Shown: positions 14,151 to 26,102, counted from the stretch's first letter. The stretch: 64,000 nucleotides of DNA from Nannobrachium achirus (GCA_963921795.1 OY997643.1:10618033-10682032); one strand, 5' to 3'. Numbers and translations are program-made. The notes: a model not told the origin generated them from the sequence alone.

Positions 14151-15297
14151 TCAGTCCTTTTCTAGGAGGATGATGACATCAGAGATGGGCCTCAGGTAAG
14201 TCTTTGAGGTGCCCTGGGATGATGTCCTCACTTCAACTTTGCGGACCCTTCCATCGGTCCCTGGAGGTTGATGTGACCAAAGCCATTGGCCATTCATTCC
14301 TTGGTGCTTGACTTTGTTTAAGCAGCACAACGTCTCCGGTTTGCAGGTTGCGTTGTGCCTTGTGCCACTTGCGTCTTGAATGCAGAGTGCTGATGTACTC
14401 ATTTCTCCATCGGCTCCAGAATTCGTTTGCAAGTGCTTGCACTTGTCTCCACTGGTATTTCAGGAGATCTTTTCCAGTGAAGTCTCCTGGTGGAGCAGCT
14501 AAGCTTGGCTTTTGGGTCAAGAGCATGGCCGGAGAAAGCAGGATAGGTGCTGCGGGATCTGATGAGACGGGAACCAATGGTCTTGCGTTGACTATCACAG
14601 ATACCTCCGCCATCAGCGTAGAAAGTACTTCATGTGTCAGGCGAGTATGCTTGTCTTGCAAGAGCATGGAGTCTAAGATCCTGCGTGTTACGCCAATCAT
14701 GCATTCCCACACTCCTCCCATGTGGGACGCGTGTGGGGGATTAAACTTCCATGTGCAGCCATTGCTATGGAGATACCTCAAGATGCTGGTCTGTTCATCA
14801 TCAGGACGTGCCATGCCGAGTTCTGAACTGGCAGCAACAAAGTTGGTCCCCCTGTCCGACCAAAGTTGCTTTGCTGGGCCTCTGACTGCGAAGAATCTTC
14901 GCAAGGCGTTGATGCAGCTGCTTGTGTCCATTGACTCTATCAGTTCAATGTGTACTCCTCTGGTACTCATGCATGTGAACAGAATGGCCCACCTTTTATT
15001 GTGAGTTGCACCTCCGCGGGTGCGTCGAGTGACCACTGTCCACGGTCCGAACACGTCTAGACCGACGTAAGTGAAAGGTGGAGATGTGTCAAGCCGCTCT
15101 GGGGGGAGGTCAGCCATCTTCTGTACTTCTAGCTTCCCCCTGAGCTTGCGGCATATCACACAGTGATGGAGGATAGAGCCAATCAGCCTCTTGCCGGCCA
15201 CAATCCACAGACCAGCCGCTCTGATGGCTCCTTCTGTGAATAGTCGTCCCTGATGCTTCACTTCCATGTGATGGTGCTTCACAAGCAGTTTGGTCAC
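14151..15297 (-). pseudogene. BEL/Pao integrase region, frameshifted
   Basis: Read on the minus strand from 15,297. A zinc-binding region (KHHHMEVKHQG, then HHCVICRK) is followed by an integrase core with VGLDVFGPW, LWSDRGTNF and HASHMGGVWECM, giving the Asp, Asp and Glu of the catalytic triad. The first frame stops at 14,233. The usual C-terminal end (GRVRKVEVRT, then YLRPISDVIILLE) continues in another frame to 14,151, so there is a frameshift near 14,265. The 5' junction with the RT frame is also out of phase. Integrase would insert element cDNA into the genome. This copy is not translatable as one protein. Confidence 0.88.
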
Positions 15298-17666
15298 ATG
15301 GTTTTGCTTTGAGATGGAATGGAAGCGTGTCTGAGACGTCCTCCGACTCTCAGTAGACCATCGCTGATGTAGGGATCAAGGTTCAAGATCGAACTTGAAC
15401 TAGAGACTTCTTTATTTGCTTGAAGAGCAGCATACTCGTCTGGATAGGTGTCTCTTTGAACAGTCTCAAGGATGAGTCTCTTTGCAGCTGCAAGTTCCTC
15501 TGGAGTGCGCGGTTTGCTGCATTGATGCCATCCCTTACATGTGTGCTGTGATGCATCTGTAGAATCCGCCTTGTAGGAACGTGCCTGGTGAATCAGGTAG
15601 GAGACAGCTCTTAACAAGGATTCCCATGTTGAAAAGCGCTGGAAACGTTCAGATTTGAGCCCTCTGGCTTCAACATGGGTAGAGAGAGCGGTTACTTGTG
15701 GTTTGACTTCCACGTCGACTTCAGGGTCTATCAGTTCAAAGGGCTTGTGCACTTCAGGCTCTGTAGGCTTGCGAAGGAAGTCAGGTCCCTTGAACCACAT
15801 AGTATCCATGAGCTGCGATGCAGGTACAGACCTGGTGGCCAGATCAGCTGGGTTTTGTTCCGAAGGAATATAGTGCCACTGATCAGGTGATGTCGTCTGG
15901 CGTATACGCTGCACACGATTATGCACGTACACGAAGAAGCGTTTTGTGTCATTGCAGATGTATCCTAGGACCACCTTGCTGTCACAATAGAACTTCACAG
16001 CATCTGGCTTGTGGTCCAGTTCATCCAGGATGACGTCCGCCATCTCGACCGCGAGGACAGCTCCACATAGCTCGAGACGGGGTATTGTAGGCTCTGGCTG
16101 TGGTGATAGTTTTGCTTTTCTAAGCACGAATCCAACTTCACAATGACCCTCTTCAGTGACAGATCGTAAATAAGCTACTGCCCCTATGGCCCAGTTTGAG
16201 GCATCGCAAAAGAGACACAGCTCTGTGTATGTAGATCTTGAGAGGGACATTGGTAGATAGCAGCGGGGTACTTGGAGGCTGCTCAGCTCTTGCAGTGATG
16301 ATTTCCACGCTTCCCATGTGGGCATTTTATCATCCGGAAGAAGGGCATCCCAATCTTGGACTCCACTGGAGAGCTCTCGCAACAACAATCTGCCTCTGAT
16401 TGTCACTGGTGCTGCGAATCCCAAGGGGTCGAAGATGCTATTGACGACAGATAGCACTCCCCGGCGGGTGTAAGGCTTGTCAGTCACAGCTACTTTGAAG
16501 GTGAAGGTATCTGTGCTTATGTCCCAGCACAAACCCAGACTCCTTTGAGCAGGCAGAGTCTTATCGTCAAGACCCAAGTCTTTGATGTTTGAGGCCAGTT
16601 CTTCTGGTTCGAAGGCTTGCATGACGGTAATGCTGTTTGAGGCGATTTTGTGCAGTTTCAGGTTCGACTCTGCAAGTGATGCACAAGTACGCTTCATGAG
16701 GTCTATAGCTGCGGACTCTGTTGGAAGCGATATGAGACCATCATCCACGTAGAAATGCCTCTCAACAAAGTGCTGTGTGTCGGCGCCGTACTTAGGCTCA
16801 CCTTTCTGTGCAGCTCTCCGCAGACCATAAATAGCTACCGCCAGGGACGGGCTATTGCCGAAAACATGTACTCGCATGCGGTACTCCTCTACCTCCTTGG
16901 AGAGGTCGTTATCCTTATGCCATAGGAATCTCAAGTAGTCCCTGTGGTCGTCTCTCACCAGGAATCCGTAAAACATTTGACGAATGTCAGCTGTGACTGC
17001 GATGGGTTCCTTCCTGAACCGCATTAAGACCCCTAGCAGTGTGTTATTTAGGTCGGGACCTGTCAGCAACACTGAATTGAGGGAGACGCCATGCTGTTGG
17101 GCACTTGAGTCAAACACAACGCATATCTGCCCCGGCTTCTGGGGATGGTAGACCCCGAAAATGGGCAAGTACCAGCACTCATTCTCTTCTTGGACAGGTG
17201 GTGCCTTCTCTGCACGCTTGTTCTCAAACAGCTTGTCCATGAAGGCGGCAAACTGCTCTTTCATCTCAGAGTTTTTGTTCAGAGTGCGTCTTAGGGAACT
17301 GAGGCGGGACAACGCTTGCTCTCTGTTGTTGGGGAGCAGGGGACGAGGTGACTTGAATGGCAGTGGAGCCACCCAATTGTTCAGTTCATCCTGATGAACC
17401 TCTTGATCCATAATCCCCAAGAAGGTTTCATCCTCGAATGACATGGCGTACTTGTTATCGTGAGCAGTACGTTCAAATACTGCATGCCCTAGCTCGTCTC
17501 CAGCTGGCATGGGCTTTGATGGGCGCTTGAGGAGGTCATGCTTGTGCTCCCCGCCGTAGCTTGGTTTCTCCTTAACACTGATGTTGTTTGGACAAGGAGT
17601 GAGGAGAGAAGGACGTCCATTCTGCAGGACTTGGGTTCTGAAGACACTTAGAGTCGGCTTGTGAGC
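15294..17666 (-). pseudogene. BEL/Pao reverse transcriptase and RNase H region
   Basis: The frame is open on the minus strand from the MITE border to the stop at 15,294; the first Met is at 17,510. RT motifs include VTADIRQMFYGF and FYVDDGLIS (catalytic YVDD). RNase H follows with LFCDASNWAIGAV, PRLELCGAVLAVEM and FYCDSKVVLGYI. Before the first Met, the VLQNGRPSLLTPCP linker typical of BEL polyproteins is still readable, showing that this frame originally continued from gag-protease. At 15,294-15,297 it overlaps the integrase frame by 4 bases (ATGA), where a short deletion with frameshift is likely. Confidence 0.9.
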
Positions 17667-18070
17667 ATTGTCGATGTAGCCTGACTTCCGTCAGATGGTG
17701 GCAGTAGTGCGTAGGGGTAGAGAGTTCTCTGGGTAGAGAGTTGATAACACTCGTAAAGCCCCGGGCCGGACCAATCAGCGGCAGCTACGGGCGGGCTCTG
17801 AGCGGCTCTGAGCCAATAGAGTCTGATTGCAGACCACGTGGAAACCCAGGAGGCGGATTCTGGGTGTAACGTCATGCAGACAAGCCAATATGAGTGGTTG
17901 GAGTTGGCACTCCAGACTGTGATAGACAGACGGCCCCATCCAATCACCTGCTTAGCAATTCAAAAAATGGCCCGCCCCTTACATCGAGTGTGCCGGAGCA
18001 GTACCAGATGCTAGTAGGCAGAGTGGACGCACTGCTACTATCATCTGGCGCAGTCAGGTTATTGTCGATG
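17667..18070. mobile_element. 384-bp MITE (MULE-like) inserted in BEL pol, 10-bp target duplication
   Basis: The insert occupies 17,677-18,060 and is flanked by perfect copies of ATTGTCGATG at 17,667-17,676 and 18,061-18,070. Its ends are imperfect inverted repeats of about 30 bp: CCTGACT, then a CAGATGRTRG-type core and AGTGCGT on each side. A 9-10 bp duplication suggests Mutator-like transposition, but the superfamily is inferred. Insert plus one duplication (394 bp) is exactly the offset between the gag-protease and RT frames. Confidence 0.88.
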
Positions 18071-20223
18071 CACACCTCACCAACAATTACCCAGCCCAAG
18101 TCGAGGCGCTGAGCAAAGGGTGAATCATGGGGCCCATTGACTTGTTCTCTCACCTTGTGCACCCGTATCATGTCTCTCCCCAGCAGGATCATCATCTGAG
18201 CTTCAGGGTCTAACTTGGGGATGCACGGAGCAAGATGCTTTAAGTGGGCATGTGCAAGCGCCACGTCTGGTGTTGGTATTTCTGATTTATTGGTCATGAT
18301 TTCATTGCACTCAATGAGAGGTGGGAGATCCAGGCATTCGCCTCCGTTGACTGCTTGGATCTGAAAGCCTACAGCTTTCCTTCCTGTCATCTCTGTTGTG
18401 CCAGCGCATGTCCTCATCAGATATGGTGACAGGCTGCCCTCAATCCCAAATAGTTGGAAAAACTCAGAGCGGGCCAGAGAGCGGTTGCTCTGATCATCAA
18501 GTATGACGTATACCTTGACGGAGCGGTCTGGTTGGCCTCTAGGGAAGACCCGAGCTAAGCACACCTTTGCACAGGACCGAGCAGGGCTACCTTGACCACA
18601 GACCTTGGTGCACCGTGCCGTCACCTCGAGTTGGTTGCCGTCTTGTGGTTCTGCATCTGCTTCTGGTGTGGGTGATGCAGAATTAGGTTGAGGCTGGGAG
18701 GTGCTAGGATGCATAGCAGAGCAGTGTCTGTCACTCTGGCATTCATCACATTTCAACGTTACCTGACAGTTCTTAGCCAGGTGGTTTGGAGAGCAGCACT
18801 TATAGCAGCGCTTGTTTTCTTTCAGGATATCCTTCCGTTCTTGAAAGGGTTTCAATTTAAAGGCTCTACATTTAGCCAAAGGATGTGGCTTGTTGTGCAC
18901 AGGGCAGTATCGAGCAGGATCACTGTCTATCTTCTCAGTCTCTGCTGCACCTGTGTGATCTGCGTCAGCAGTTGCACAAACATCCGTCTTATGCAGAGAC
19001 ACAGCAAACTTGAATCCACCTTGTCTTGGTGGCGTTCTCTCGCTTTTGTTGTAAGGCTGGCTGCTGGTTGACAGGACGAAGCTTGGGTCATTTCTGGCCT
19101 TAGCCTGGCCATAGATAAAGTCAACAAAGAATGAGAAGGGCGGAAAGATTACTTCTTGTTCTTCCTTGTAGCGAGAACCGGTGCTGAGCCATTTTTCCTG
19201 TAGGCCTGGAGGCAACTTCTCTACTACTGGCTTTATCCCGCGAGGCGTATCAAGATAGCTGAGGCCGGGAAGATGTCCTTCGTTCTTAGCTGCCAGCACC
19301 TCCAAGAGAAGATCACTGAGTTCTCTCAGTTTGACATTGTCTCTAGCAGACAGACGTGGGAAGTTATCCAGTCTTTTAAACAGAGCATTTTCTACTATTT
19401 CAGGTGTAGCATAGCATTCTTGAAGTCTCTGCCAAGACAACTGGAGGGCAGCTTTGGGATTGGTGACATATACAGAACGGATCCTTTTAACATGCTCTGA
19501 TGACTCTTTACCGAGCCACTTTACTAGGAGGTCCAATTCTTCGCTATAAGTGAGGTCTAAGCCCTGTGTTGCATTGAGGAATGAGGACTCCCATGCTCTA
19601 TAACTTTCTGGTGTATCATCAAATTTTGAGAGACCAGTAGTCACTAGCTCCCTACGTGCGAGGAATTTTGCAAAATCTTCCATTTGTAGGGGGTTGGCTT
19701 CTTGCGAAGAACGATCAATGTGATCAAAGTACTGTCGAGGAGTATAATAATTTTTAGGAGGAGACCGATCATATTTTCGAGGGCTAGGGTCATCATATTG
19801 TGTGTGTGGGTTAACTGATGGCCCTGGGATAAACGTGCGATCCAATGCTTGAGCACGCTCATAAATTGAGGGTTTGAAAATGTGTGTGGGGCTTTTCTTC
19901 ATGTACCCGGCTGGAATCTGTGGGGTGGGATTTTTATCATGAGGATTTAACATTTCCTTGTGCAGTGGCAAAGCAAAATCTTGAGCACGGAGCTGTGTTT
20001 GATGTTGCACATAGTCCGCTGTTCTTTGTTTGACCACTTGTGATGGGATTTTACTTTTTACACTTGGTGCATCATCATCCACCCAACCTGCCGCTTCCTC
20101 TAACACCTCAGCTTTTGTTTTAGCAGCTGCCGCTTCCCCTTCAATTTCCAAAACCTCCAAATCTGCCTCGAGTGTAGCTTTATTTGCATCTAGTGTAGCC
20201 TTTTCCAGTAGTCGGGGATCCAC
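17944..20223 (-). pseudogene. BEL/Pao gag and protease region
   Basis: A 759-codon open frame on the minus strand. An acidic, coiled-coil-like N-terminus is followed by a gag core near residues 190-380. A zinc knuckle CYKCCSPNHLAKNC lies around residue 475, with a second Cys/His cluster after it. A retroviral-type protease follows (VYVILDDQSNRSLA, with DDQS in place of the usual D-S/T-G), then LGWVIVGEVC. The C-terminus is MITE sequence. No ATG starts this frame: its first usable codon is GTG at 20,223 after a TGA, while an ATG two bases away is out of frame. The original start may be lost. Confidence 0.88.
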
Positions 20224-20598
20224 ATGCCCAAAAGCTCAAGGAATAGGGTTGAACCTGTGATTTTCTGCCGCACTTTTTATTTCTGTTTTATCTATTAGTT
20301 TGGTCATTAAGGTCCACAGAATGAGAGGCCTGCTCTGCCGGAAACATTGCGAAAAAAAGTTACGGCCATTTGTATATTCACTGTCCCATTGACACTAGAA
20401 ATATTTAAAAAAGAAAATAAATCTGCTTTAAGTAGCATGAGGGGTCAAACTAGGGGTTCTTCATCATTCTGAATCCATTGCAAGCATTTGTTTTGCATGA
20501 AAAACATTCCTTGGGCAAAATATTGGCCCCCAAACACTGTGAAAACACTGTGAAAAGTGATGAGTCATCACTTTTTTTCCACTTTTCACAGTTTTGGA

Positions 20599-20820
20599 TG
20601 TGCTTGTCAGCTTGTTGTGTAATGGAGTCTACTGAGTTACTGAGCTTCTTCTTCCCAGCATGCACTGCTAAACCACTACTGACATGTCAGAATAAGAGTC
20701 TAACCTTAGCATTTCAAAATAAAAGCACCTCATTGGATTACTACAAAATAAACACACAAGCAATGTAAACTTAAGTTTCTAACATGAACATAAACATGAA
20801 CTCAAACTGAGGGCAGAATA
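20599..20820 (-). repeat. BEL/Pao 5' LTR
   Basis: It is nearly identical to 13,885-14,109. The 376 bp between it and gag would be the leader; a primer-binding site was not identified with confidence. Confidence 0.88.
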
Positions 20821-21116
20821 GGGGAACACACATAACGGTTGCGTCATAACAGCCGCACCCATTATTTTCAGTGGACATTTATATATGTATATAAATATAT
20901 ATATATATATATTACAGTTAGATTGGGTAACTCAGTTAGATCGTGGTAAGAGCACTCGTTTTGTCGTTCACCACACACCCCAACACCACCTGGATCAATT
21001 CACTTTGATAGTCTCTTATCAGCACACCTGTGTAATTCTGCATAATCACCATGATATGGCGACAACAGCCATTCACTCATTCAACATAAATACACACACA
21101 CATATACAGTATATAC
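20821..21116. other. Intron sequence with (TA)n tract
   Basis: Kinase intron. A TA/ATA tract lies at 20,880-20,912. Nothing else was recognised. Confidence 0.5.
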
Positions 21117-21306
21117 CTTATAGTAGTCCTGCTCCTCCGTCAGGACCTTGGACATGCCAAAGTCACTGATCTTGGCATAGTGCTGGGTGACCAGCAGCAC
21201 GTTGCGGGCTGCCAGGTCTCTGTGCAAAAAGTTGTGTTCCTCCAGGTACTTCATGCCCATGGACACCTGGTGCACCAGCTCTGTGATGTTCTTCACTGTG
21301 AGATGT
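21117..21306 (-). CDS. syk: SYK-like tyrosine kinase exon (catalytic loop and DFG)
   Basis: Minus strand: acceptor CTCTAACCAG, 190 bp, donor AAG/GTATAT. It encodes [20 protein letters not shown], then [32 protein letters not shown] and [16 protein letters not shown] (catalytic Asp), the DFG Mg-binding Asp and the YY autophosphorylation pair of the SYK family are present. [11 protein letters not shown] is closer to SYK than to ZAP70, which has [11 protein letters not shown]. The one-base start phase fits 26,392-26,598. The acceptor and first codons are tandemly repeated just upstream. Confidence 0.97.
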
Positions 21307-21450
21307 CTGGTTAGAGAACAATGATTATTATTACACCAGCTCTGTGATGTTCTTCACTGTGAGATGTCTGGTTAGAGAACAATGATTAATATTACACCAG
21401 CTCTGTGATGTTCTTCACTGTGAGATGTCTGGTTAGAGAACAATGATTAA
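21272..21450. repeat. 61-bp tandem triplication spanning the splice acceptor
   Basis: Three copies of a unit with ACACCAGCTCTGTGATGTTC, TTCACTGTGAGATGTCTGG and TTAGAGAACAATGATTA. The unit contains the last intron bases, the AG acceptor and the first codons of the kinase exon. The third copy was cut by the Gypsy insertion, and its remainder (TATTACACCAG) lies at 26,108. Confidence 0.93.
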
Positions 21451-21850
21451 TGTAAAGTTCTTGAATGAATCCCCACAGCAGTTCTTTAACTCCAAACAGT
21501 ATTTATTTTAACTTCTTTACTTGGTAACATGAGAGCAATCATAACGTGTCCTTCACTCGCAATGTCAACATCAGATCTGAATCTACATCCGGGGCACTGC
21601 TTCAAGTGTGTTACTACTACTAGTATATTCCAGTGCCAAGCGCCCCCTTGTGGAACAAATATAATATTGTCAGACCATGAACATTACAACCCTCTTCTCC
21701 TTAGAGATTTTTTTCTTTTAAACAGCTGTTCACAATTCAACAAAACATTCAGTTCACAGAAAATTCAATTCACAGTTCAACGCTTCTTTTTTTTTTTTTT
21801 TTTTTTTAACAGCTATTGGAAATACACACAAGGAACATAGTCCATTCACA

Positions 21851-23434
21851 TTATTCAAACTCAGACAGGTATGACGGGGGCCCCCTGTTGGCTCTGACCG
21901 GGTACCTACGGACAGGTGACTGTGGCTGAGGTGCGTTAGGGCCCAAGGGCTCTGGGGCCAGGGGCTCCGGGTTTGGCATTTCACACCAGTTCATGACATC
22001 TTGTCCATCATCCACAGTCTTTGAGTCACACAGAGAGTGATCTTTGACCACCAGTATTGGTTTGAAGTGGGATGAGTTTCGGGTGATGATATGATCGTTA
22101 TTTTTAGCTGTCACCATCGAACCCTTGATAGCAATGACCTTGTAAGGTCGGGGATTGTAAGGAGGGCATAGTTTGCCTTGAGCCTTTTGACGGCATAGGA
22201 CCGTGTCACCCACTTTCAGAGCCAACGGAGCAGCATGACGTGTCTTGTCAGCGTGGAGTTTCATCCTGTTCTTTGCCACCGCATCTTCTCGACGCAGCAT
22301 TGCATCCGTGTGAGAGAGACGGGGAACAGGAGATTCAGGTAGCTTGATTCTGAGGGGCCTGCCAAACAGTACATCAGCGGGAGCCATGCCAGTCGAACAG
22401 TGAGGTGTGGCACGGTAGTTGCGGAGGAATGTGTACAGAGTCTGTTTCCATGGAAGGCCCTCAACATGAGCAGCACGTATAGTCTTTTCAAGGGTACGCA
22501 TGAAGCGTTCGGCTTCTGCGTTGGCCTGAGGCCACAGCGGTGTTATCTTCCGATGTCTGAAACCCAGGTATGCCGCGAAATCAGCAAATTCAGAGCCTTG
22601 GAAAGGAGGGCCATTGTCTGTTTTTACCTGAAGGGGTATACCCAGCGTAGAGAAAATTTTGTCAAGTTTGGGAACCGTGGCTCTAGCCGACGTGGACTGT
22701 AGGATCTCCACTTCTGGATACCTGGAGTATTCATCAATTACAACTAAAAGATAATCACCAGAGGGGAATGGACCACAGAAATCCACACCAACCTTTTCCC
22801 AGGGTGATGACGGCAGCTCAGACATGCAGAGAGGTTCCTGTGTGTGAGTGGGCACAACAGCCTGACAGGGCAGACAGCTAGCTATCATGGTTTCTACTTG
22901 TCTGTCAATGCCAGGGAACCAGACTTTTTCCCTGATCAATTTCTTGGTTTTGACCACGCCTTGGTGGCCTTCATGGGCAAGTGATATTGCCTTGATCTGT
23001 AGAGAATGGGGAACGGCAATCCTTGTGCCTCGTAACACCGTGTCATCTGTGGCAGTTACAGTCAGTTCATCCTTGATTCTTTTGTATGACAACAGTGCAG
23101 CAACATCAACCCCATCAGGAAAATCTTGGTTTTCTGACAGTGAACGCCATGCGTTTGTTTTAATGAGTCGAATGACCTCACATAGAGTGGGGTCAGTTTT
23201 AGTTGCATTCTGGATTTCGGCCAGTGTCATCGCTTTGGGAACGGCGGTCGTAGCGATGAAGTGTACATATTCTTCCGCTTGCCGTTCATCTCCTGAAGCA
23301 CCTTGCAAGAGTGCGATAGGGTGCCGTGACATGTAATCTGCTGGGTTGTCTTTACCAGCTCTGTAGCGTTCAGAGAGCTTCACGTTCAGTCTGTGAATAT
23401 TTTTGTTCAATGGGAGACAGTGCTCTACTTGCAT
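21851..23434 (-). pseudogene. Gypsy integrase frame (out of phase with gag-RT)
   Basis: An open frame of 527 codons. Its first 25-30 residues overlap the end of the RT frame in another phase. The family match starts at RYRAGKDNPADYMSRHP (end of RNase H). Integrase follows: a zinc-binding region with HEGHQGVVKTKKLI and CLPCQA, then a core with VGVDFCGPF, VKTDNGPPF and PQANAEAERF (Asp, Asp, Glu). The C-terminal end is VRANRGPPSYLSEFE. It could only be made as part of the polyprotein, which is broken at 23,370. Confidence 0.9.
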
Positions 23435-25775
23435 AGCTTAACACTCTGGCTGGTTCATTTGGGCCATCCCTTTGGGCTAATACAGCTCCAAGGCCCACTG
23501 GACTTGCATCGACTACCAGTTCAGTTAGTTTCTGTGAGTCAAAGTAGGTCATCACAGCATCAGTTGTCAAACTGCGTTTCATCTCATCAAGAGACCTCTG
23601 GTGTTCTTCTGTCCAACTCCAACGAGCATTCTTTTTTGTAAGTTCCCTCAGCGGTTGAGTTATTGTGGCAAAATCTTTAATGAAACGGGCGCTGTAATTG
23701 GCCATGCCAATTAGACTGCGAACTTCACTGGCATTGTTTGGGGAAGCTGCGTCGTGTAAGGCCTGAACCTTCTTAGGGTCTGGAGAGAATCCTCCATCTG
23801 AGAATGTGTATCCAAAGAAATCCAGCGTTGTTTGTGCATAAGAGCATTTAGCCTTGTTGAGGGTCAGGTTCTTCTCCTTTAACCTCTTGAATGTCGCCCT
23901 CAGAGCTTGATCATGATCAGCCTTTGTCCTGCCAAACACCAAGATGTCATCACTGAGGTTGATAACACCCGGGATGCCATCCAGGGCTTGTTGAATGGCA
24001 TTTTGAAATACCTCAGCAGCCGATGAGACCCCAAAGCTCAGTCTCTTGTAACGTCGTAGTCCTACATGAGTGGAGAATGTTGTGATGTAACGTGAGGATG
24101 GCTCTAATTCTAGCTGATGATACCCACAATTTAAATCCAGCTTTGAGAAGAATTTGGCTCCATTGAGTGATTGTATCACATCATCCACGGTAGGTGTGAG
24201 ATGTCTTTCTCTTTCAATGGCCCGGTTTGGTAATCGCATGTCCACGCAGATACGCACTGCTTCTGGGTCTTTTGGCTTTGGAACAGGGACAATTGGAGAA
24301 ACCCATGGAGTGGGGCCATCCACTCTTTCAATGATATCAAGGTCTTCTAGGCGCTCTAATTCCGCCTCGAGTCGCCTCCTTACGTGAAACGGTACTCTCC
24401 TGTGAGGTTGTGTGACTGGAGGGACATTTCTCTTTATGTGCAATTTCACTTGCAAGTCCTTCAATTTGCCCACTCCATGAAACAAGTCAGCATATTCAGT
24501 GAGTAGGTCATTCACTGTTGTGACTTCTGGCTGGTTTTCAGTCATTGTGGGCTGCACTGGCAGTCTTGGGGACGTGTGGAGTGTGTTGGCAACCGTGATT
24601 AATCCCAGTTGAATGGCAGTATCATATCCAAGTAGACTACCATTGCTGCCTTGTAGTACATGGAATGTTGCATTTGTGAAACGTTGCTTGGATTCCACCA
24701 GTGAGGTGAATTTTCCCATGGCAGGCAGCGGTGTGTGTGAGCCATAAGGAAAAATGGGAACTGTGGATTTTGTGAGTAGGGGCTTGTACTTCAATTTCTG
24801 ATAAGTCATTTCATCAATGATGTTTACAGATGCCCCTGTATCAAGCATGACTTGTATGTCGCAGTCACTGACCTTTATCTGTGCATGTGGGAGATTTGCT
24901 CTTGGACGAGAAATTGTGTAAAGATACTCCTCAGAAGGCACTGTGTCCTCCTGTTCGCCTGTCGCTTGGGACGTTGTACCACCATCTCCACTGGTGTGAA
25001 CATAATGCACTTCATGTCGACCTCTGATGCCTCCCTGTGGCCGTTTAGAGCGACAACATTTTGCAAAATGTCCTTGCTTTCCACAGGAATTACACATTTT
25101 CCCTCGTGCTGGGCACGGAATGCCATCACGATGGGGAAATGTGCCAGAGCAGTTGTAACATTTTTTCTTTAGAGCTCCCCGCTCCACATCCACAGCCATA
25201 ACATCTTCTCTTGTATGTTCTTTAATTGCACTGTGTTGTGGTTGTTCCATTCCAGATGCTTGTATCTCAACAAGTGCCATGGTTCTTCCTAATAACAGTA
25301 GCTCTGGCAATGTCATCTCTGGTTTCTGTAGTGCTTGACGTCGTAGTTTATTGCATGTACATGTTTGAATGATCATAGTTTTGATCTCCCTTTCAACATC
25401 ATGAAAGTCACATGTTGCTGCCAGTTGCCTCAGCCTTGTGTGATATGAGTCAAGTGATTCTCCTGCAAGTTGTTTAGCTTGTCTGAATTTGTAAGTCTCA
25501 TAGGTAATGTTGATTTTAGGGGAGAAATACTCACTTAGTTTTTCTGTTGCCTTTTTGTAGTCCTTTGCTTCCCCAGTGTCAGTGAGTGTATCAAAGATGT
25601 CCTGCACACCTTCCCCAGCATAGTGCAAAAGCATAGCACGTTTCCTTGTATCATCCTTTACATCCAAAGCAATGATAAAGTTCTCAAACCTCTGTAGCCA
25701 CTTCTTCCAACGGACAGAAGAGTTCTGATCATCAGCAACATCAAAAGCAGGGAATGACGGTAATGCAGCAGCCAT
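23370..25775 (-). pseudogene. Gypsy gag-protease-RT frame, truncated in RNase H
   Basis: 801 codons from an ATG in good context (ACACCATGG). Gag occupies residues about 1-200 (KKWLQRFENFIIAL). Two zinc knuckles lie at about 205-245, the second being CNSCGKQGHFAKCC. Protease VMLDTGASVNIID lies near 310. RT lies at about 450-680, with SKLDLNCGYHQL and the active site LSDDILVFG near 607, a form of the YxDD box seen in this fish Gypsy group. RNase H starts near 740 but stops right after YSQTEREAL. The expected middle of RNase H is absent, and the integrase frame resumes out of phase. Confidence 0.92.
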
Positions 25776-25864
25776 GGTGTTGTCTTCGTTTTTTTTTTTT
25801 TTTTTTTAAGTTTTATTTTGTCTCACTTTTCGTTGTTGTTGTTGTTTTAAATCCTCGTCGCCAG

Positions 25865-26102
25865 TGTAAAGTTCTTGAATGAATCCCCACAGCAGTTCTT
25901 TAACTCCAAACAGTATTTATTTTAACTTCTTTACTTGGTAACATGAGAGCAATCATAACGTGTCCTTCACTCGCAATGTCAACATCAGATCTGAATCTAC
26001 ATCCGGGGCACTGCTTCAAGTGTGTTACTACTACTAGTATATTCCAGTGCCAAGCGCCCCCTTGTGGAACAAATATAATATTGTCAGACCATGAACATTA
26101 CA
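25865..26102 (-). repeat. Gypsy 5' LTR
   Basis: 238 bp, identical by eye to 21,451-21,688. Promoter and polyadenylation signals were not dissected. Confidence 0.93.

Larger units (their letters stand above)
13885..20820 (-). mobile_element. BEL/Pao LTR retrotransposon
   Basis: LTRs lie at 13,885-14,109 (225 bp) and 20,599-20,820 (222 bp). By eye they differ by about two substitutions and one 3-bp indel. The internal region on the minus strand carries gag, protease, RT, RNase H and integrase in BEL/Pao order. No matching target duplication was found. The element lies in a kinase intron, in the same orientation as the gene. Coding is broken by a MITE (17,677-18,060), a break near 15,295 and a frameshift near 14,265. 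It is recent but no longer able to encode a full polyprotein. Confidence 0.93.
21451..26102 (-). mobile_element. Gypsy LTR retrotransposon with apparently identical LTRs
   Basis: LTRs of 238 bp lie at 21,451-21,688 and 25,865-26,102. They start TGTAAAG and end CATTACA and look identical base for base. The target duplication ATTAA lies at 21,446-21,450 and 26,103-26,107. A primer-binding site complementary to a tRNA-Ser 3' end (plus strand ATCCTCGTCGCCA, 25,851-25,863) adjoins the 5' LTR. A purine tract AAGGAGAAGAGGG (minus strand) precedes the 3' LTR. Gag, protease, RT and integrase are present, but part of RNase H is deleted. It is a very recent insertion in a kinase intron. Confidence 0.96.

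Noticed and set aside
14348..19500. Plus-strand open frames of 70-220 codons inside the BEL element
   Set aside because: Antisense shadows of the gag-pol frames with no family resemblance.
22400..25172. Plus-strand open frames inside the Gypsy element
   Set aside because: Antisense shadows of the gag-pol and integrase frames.
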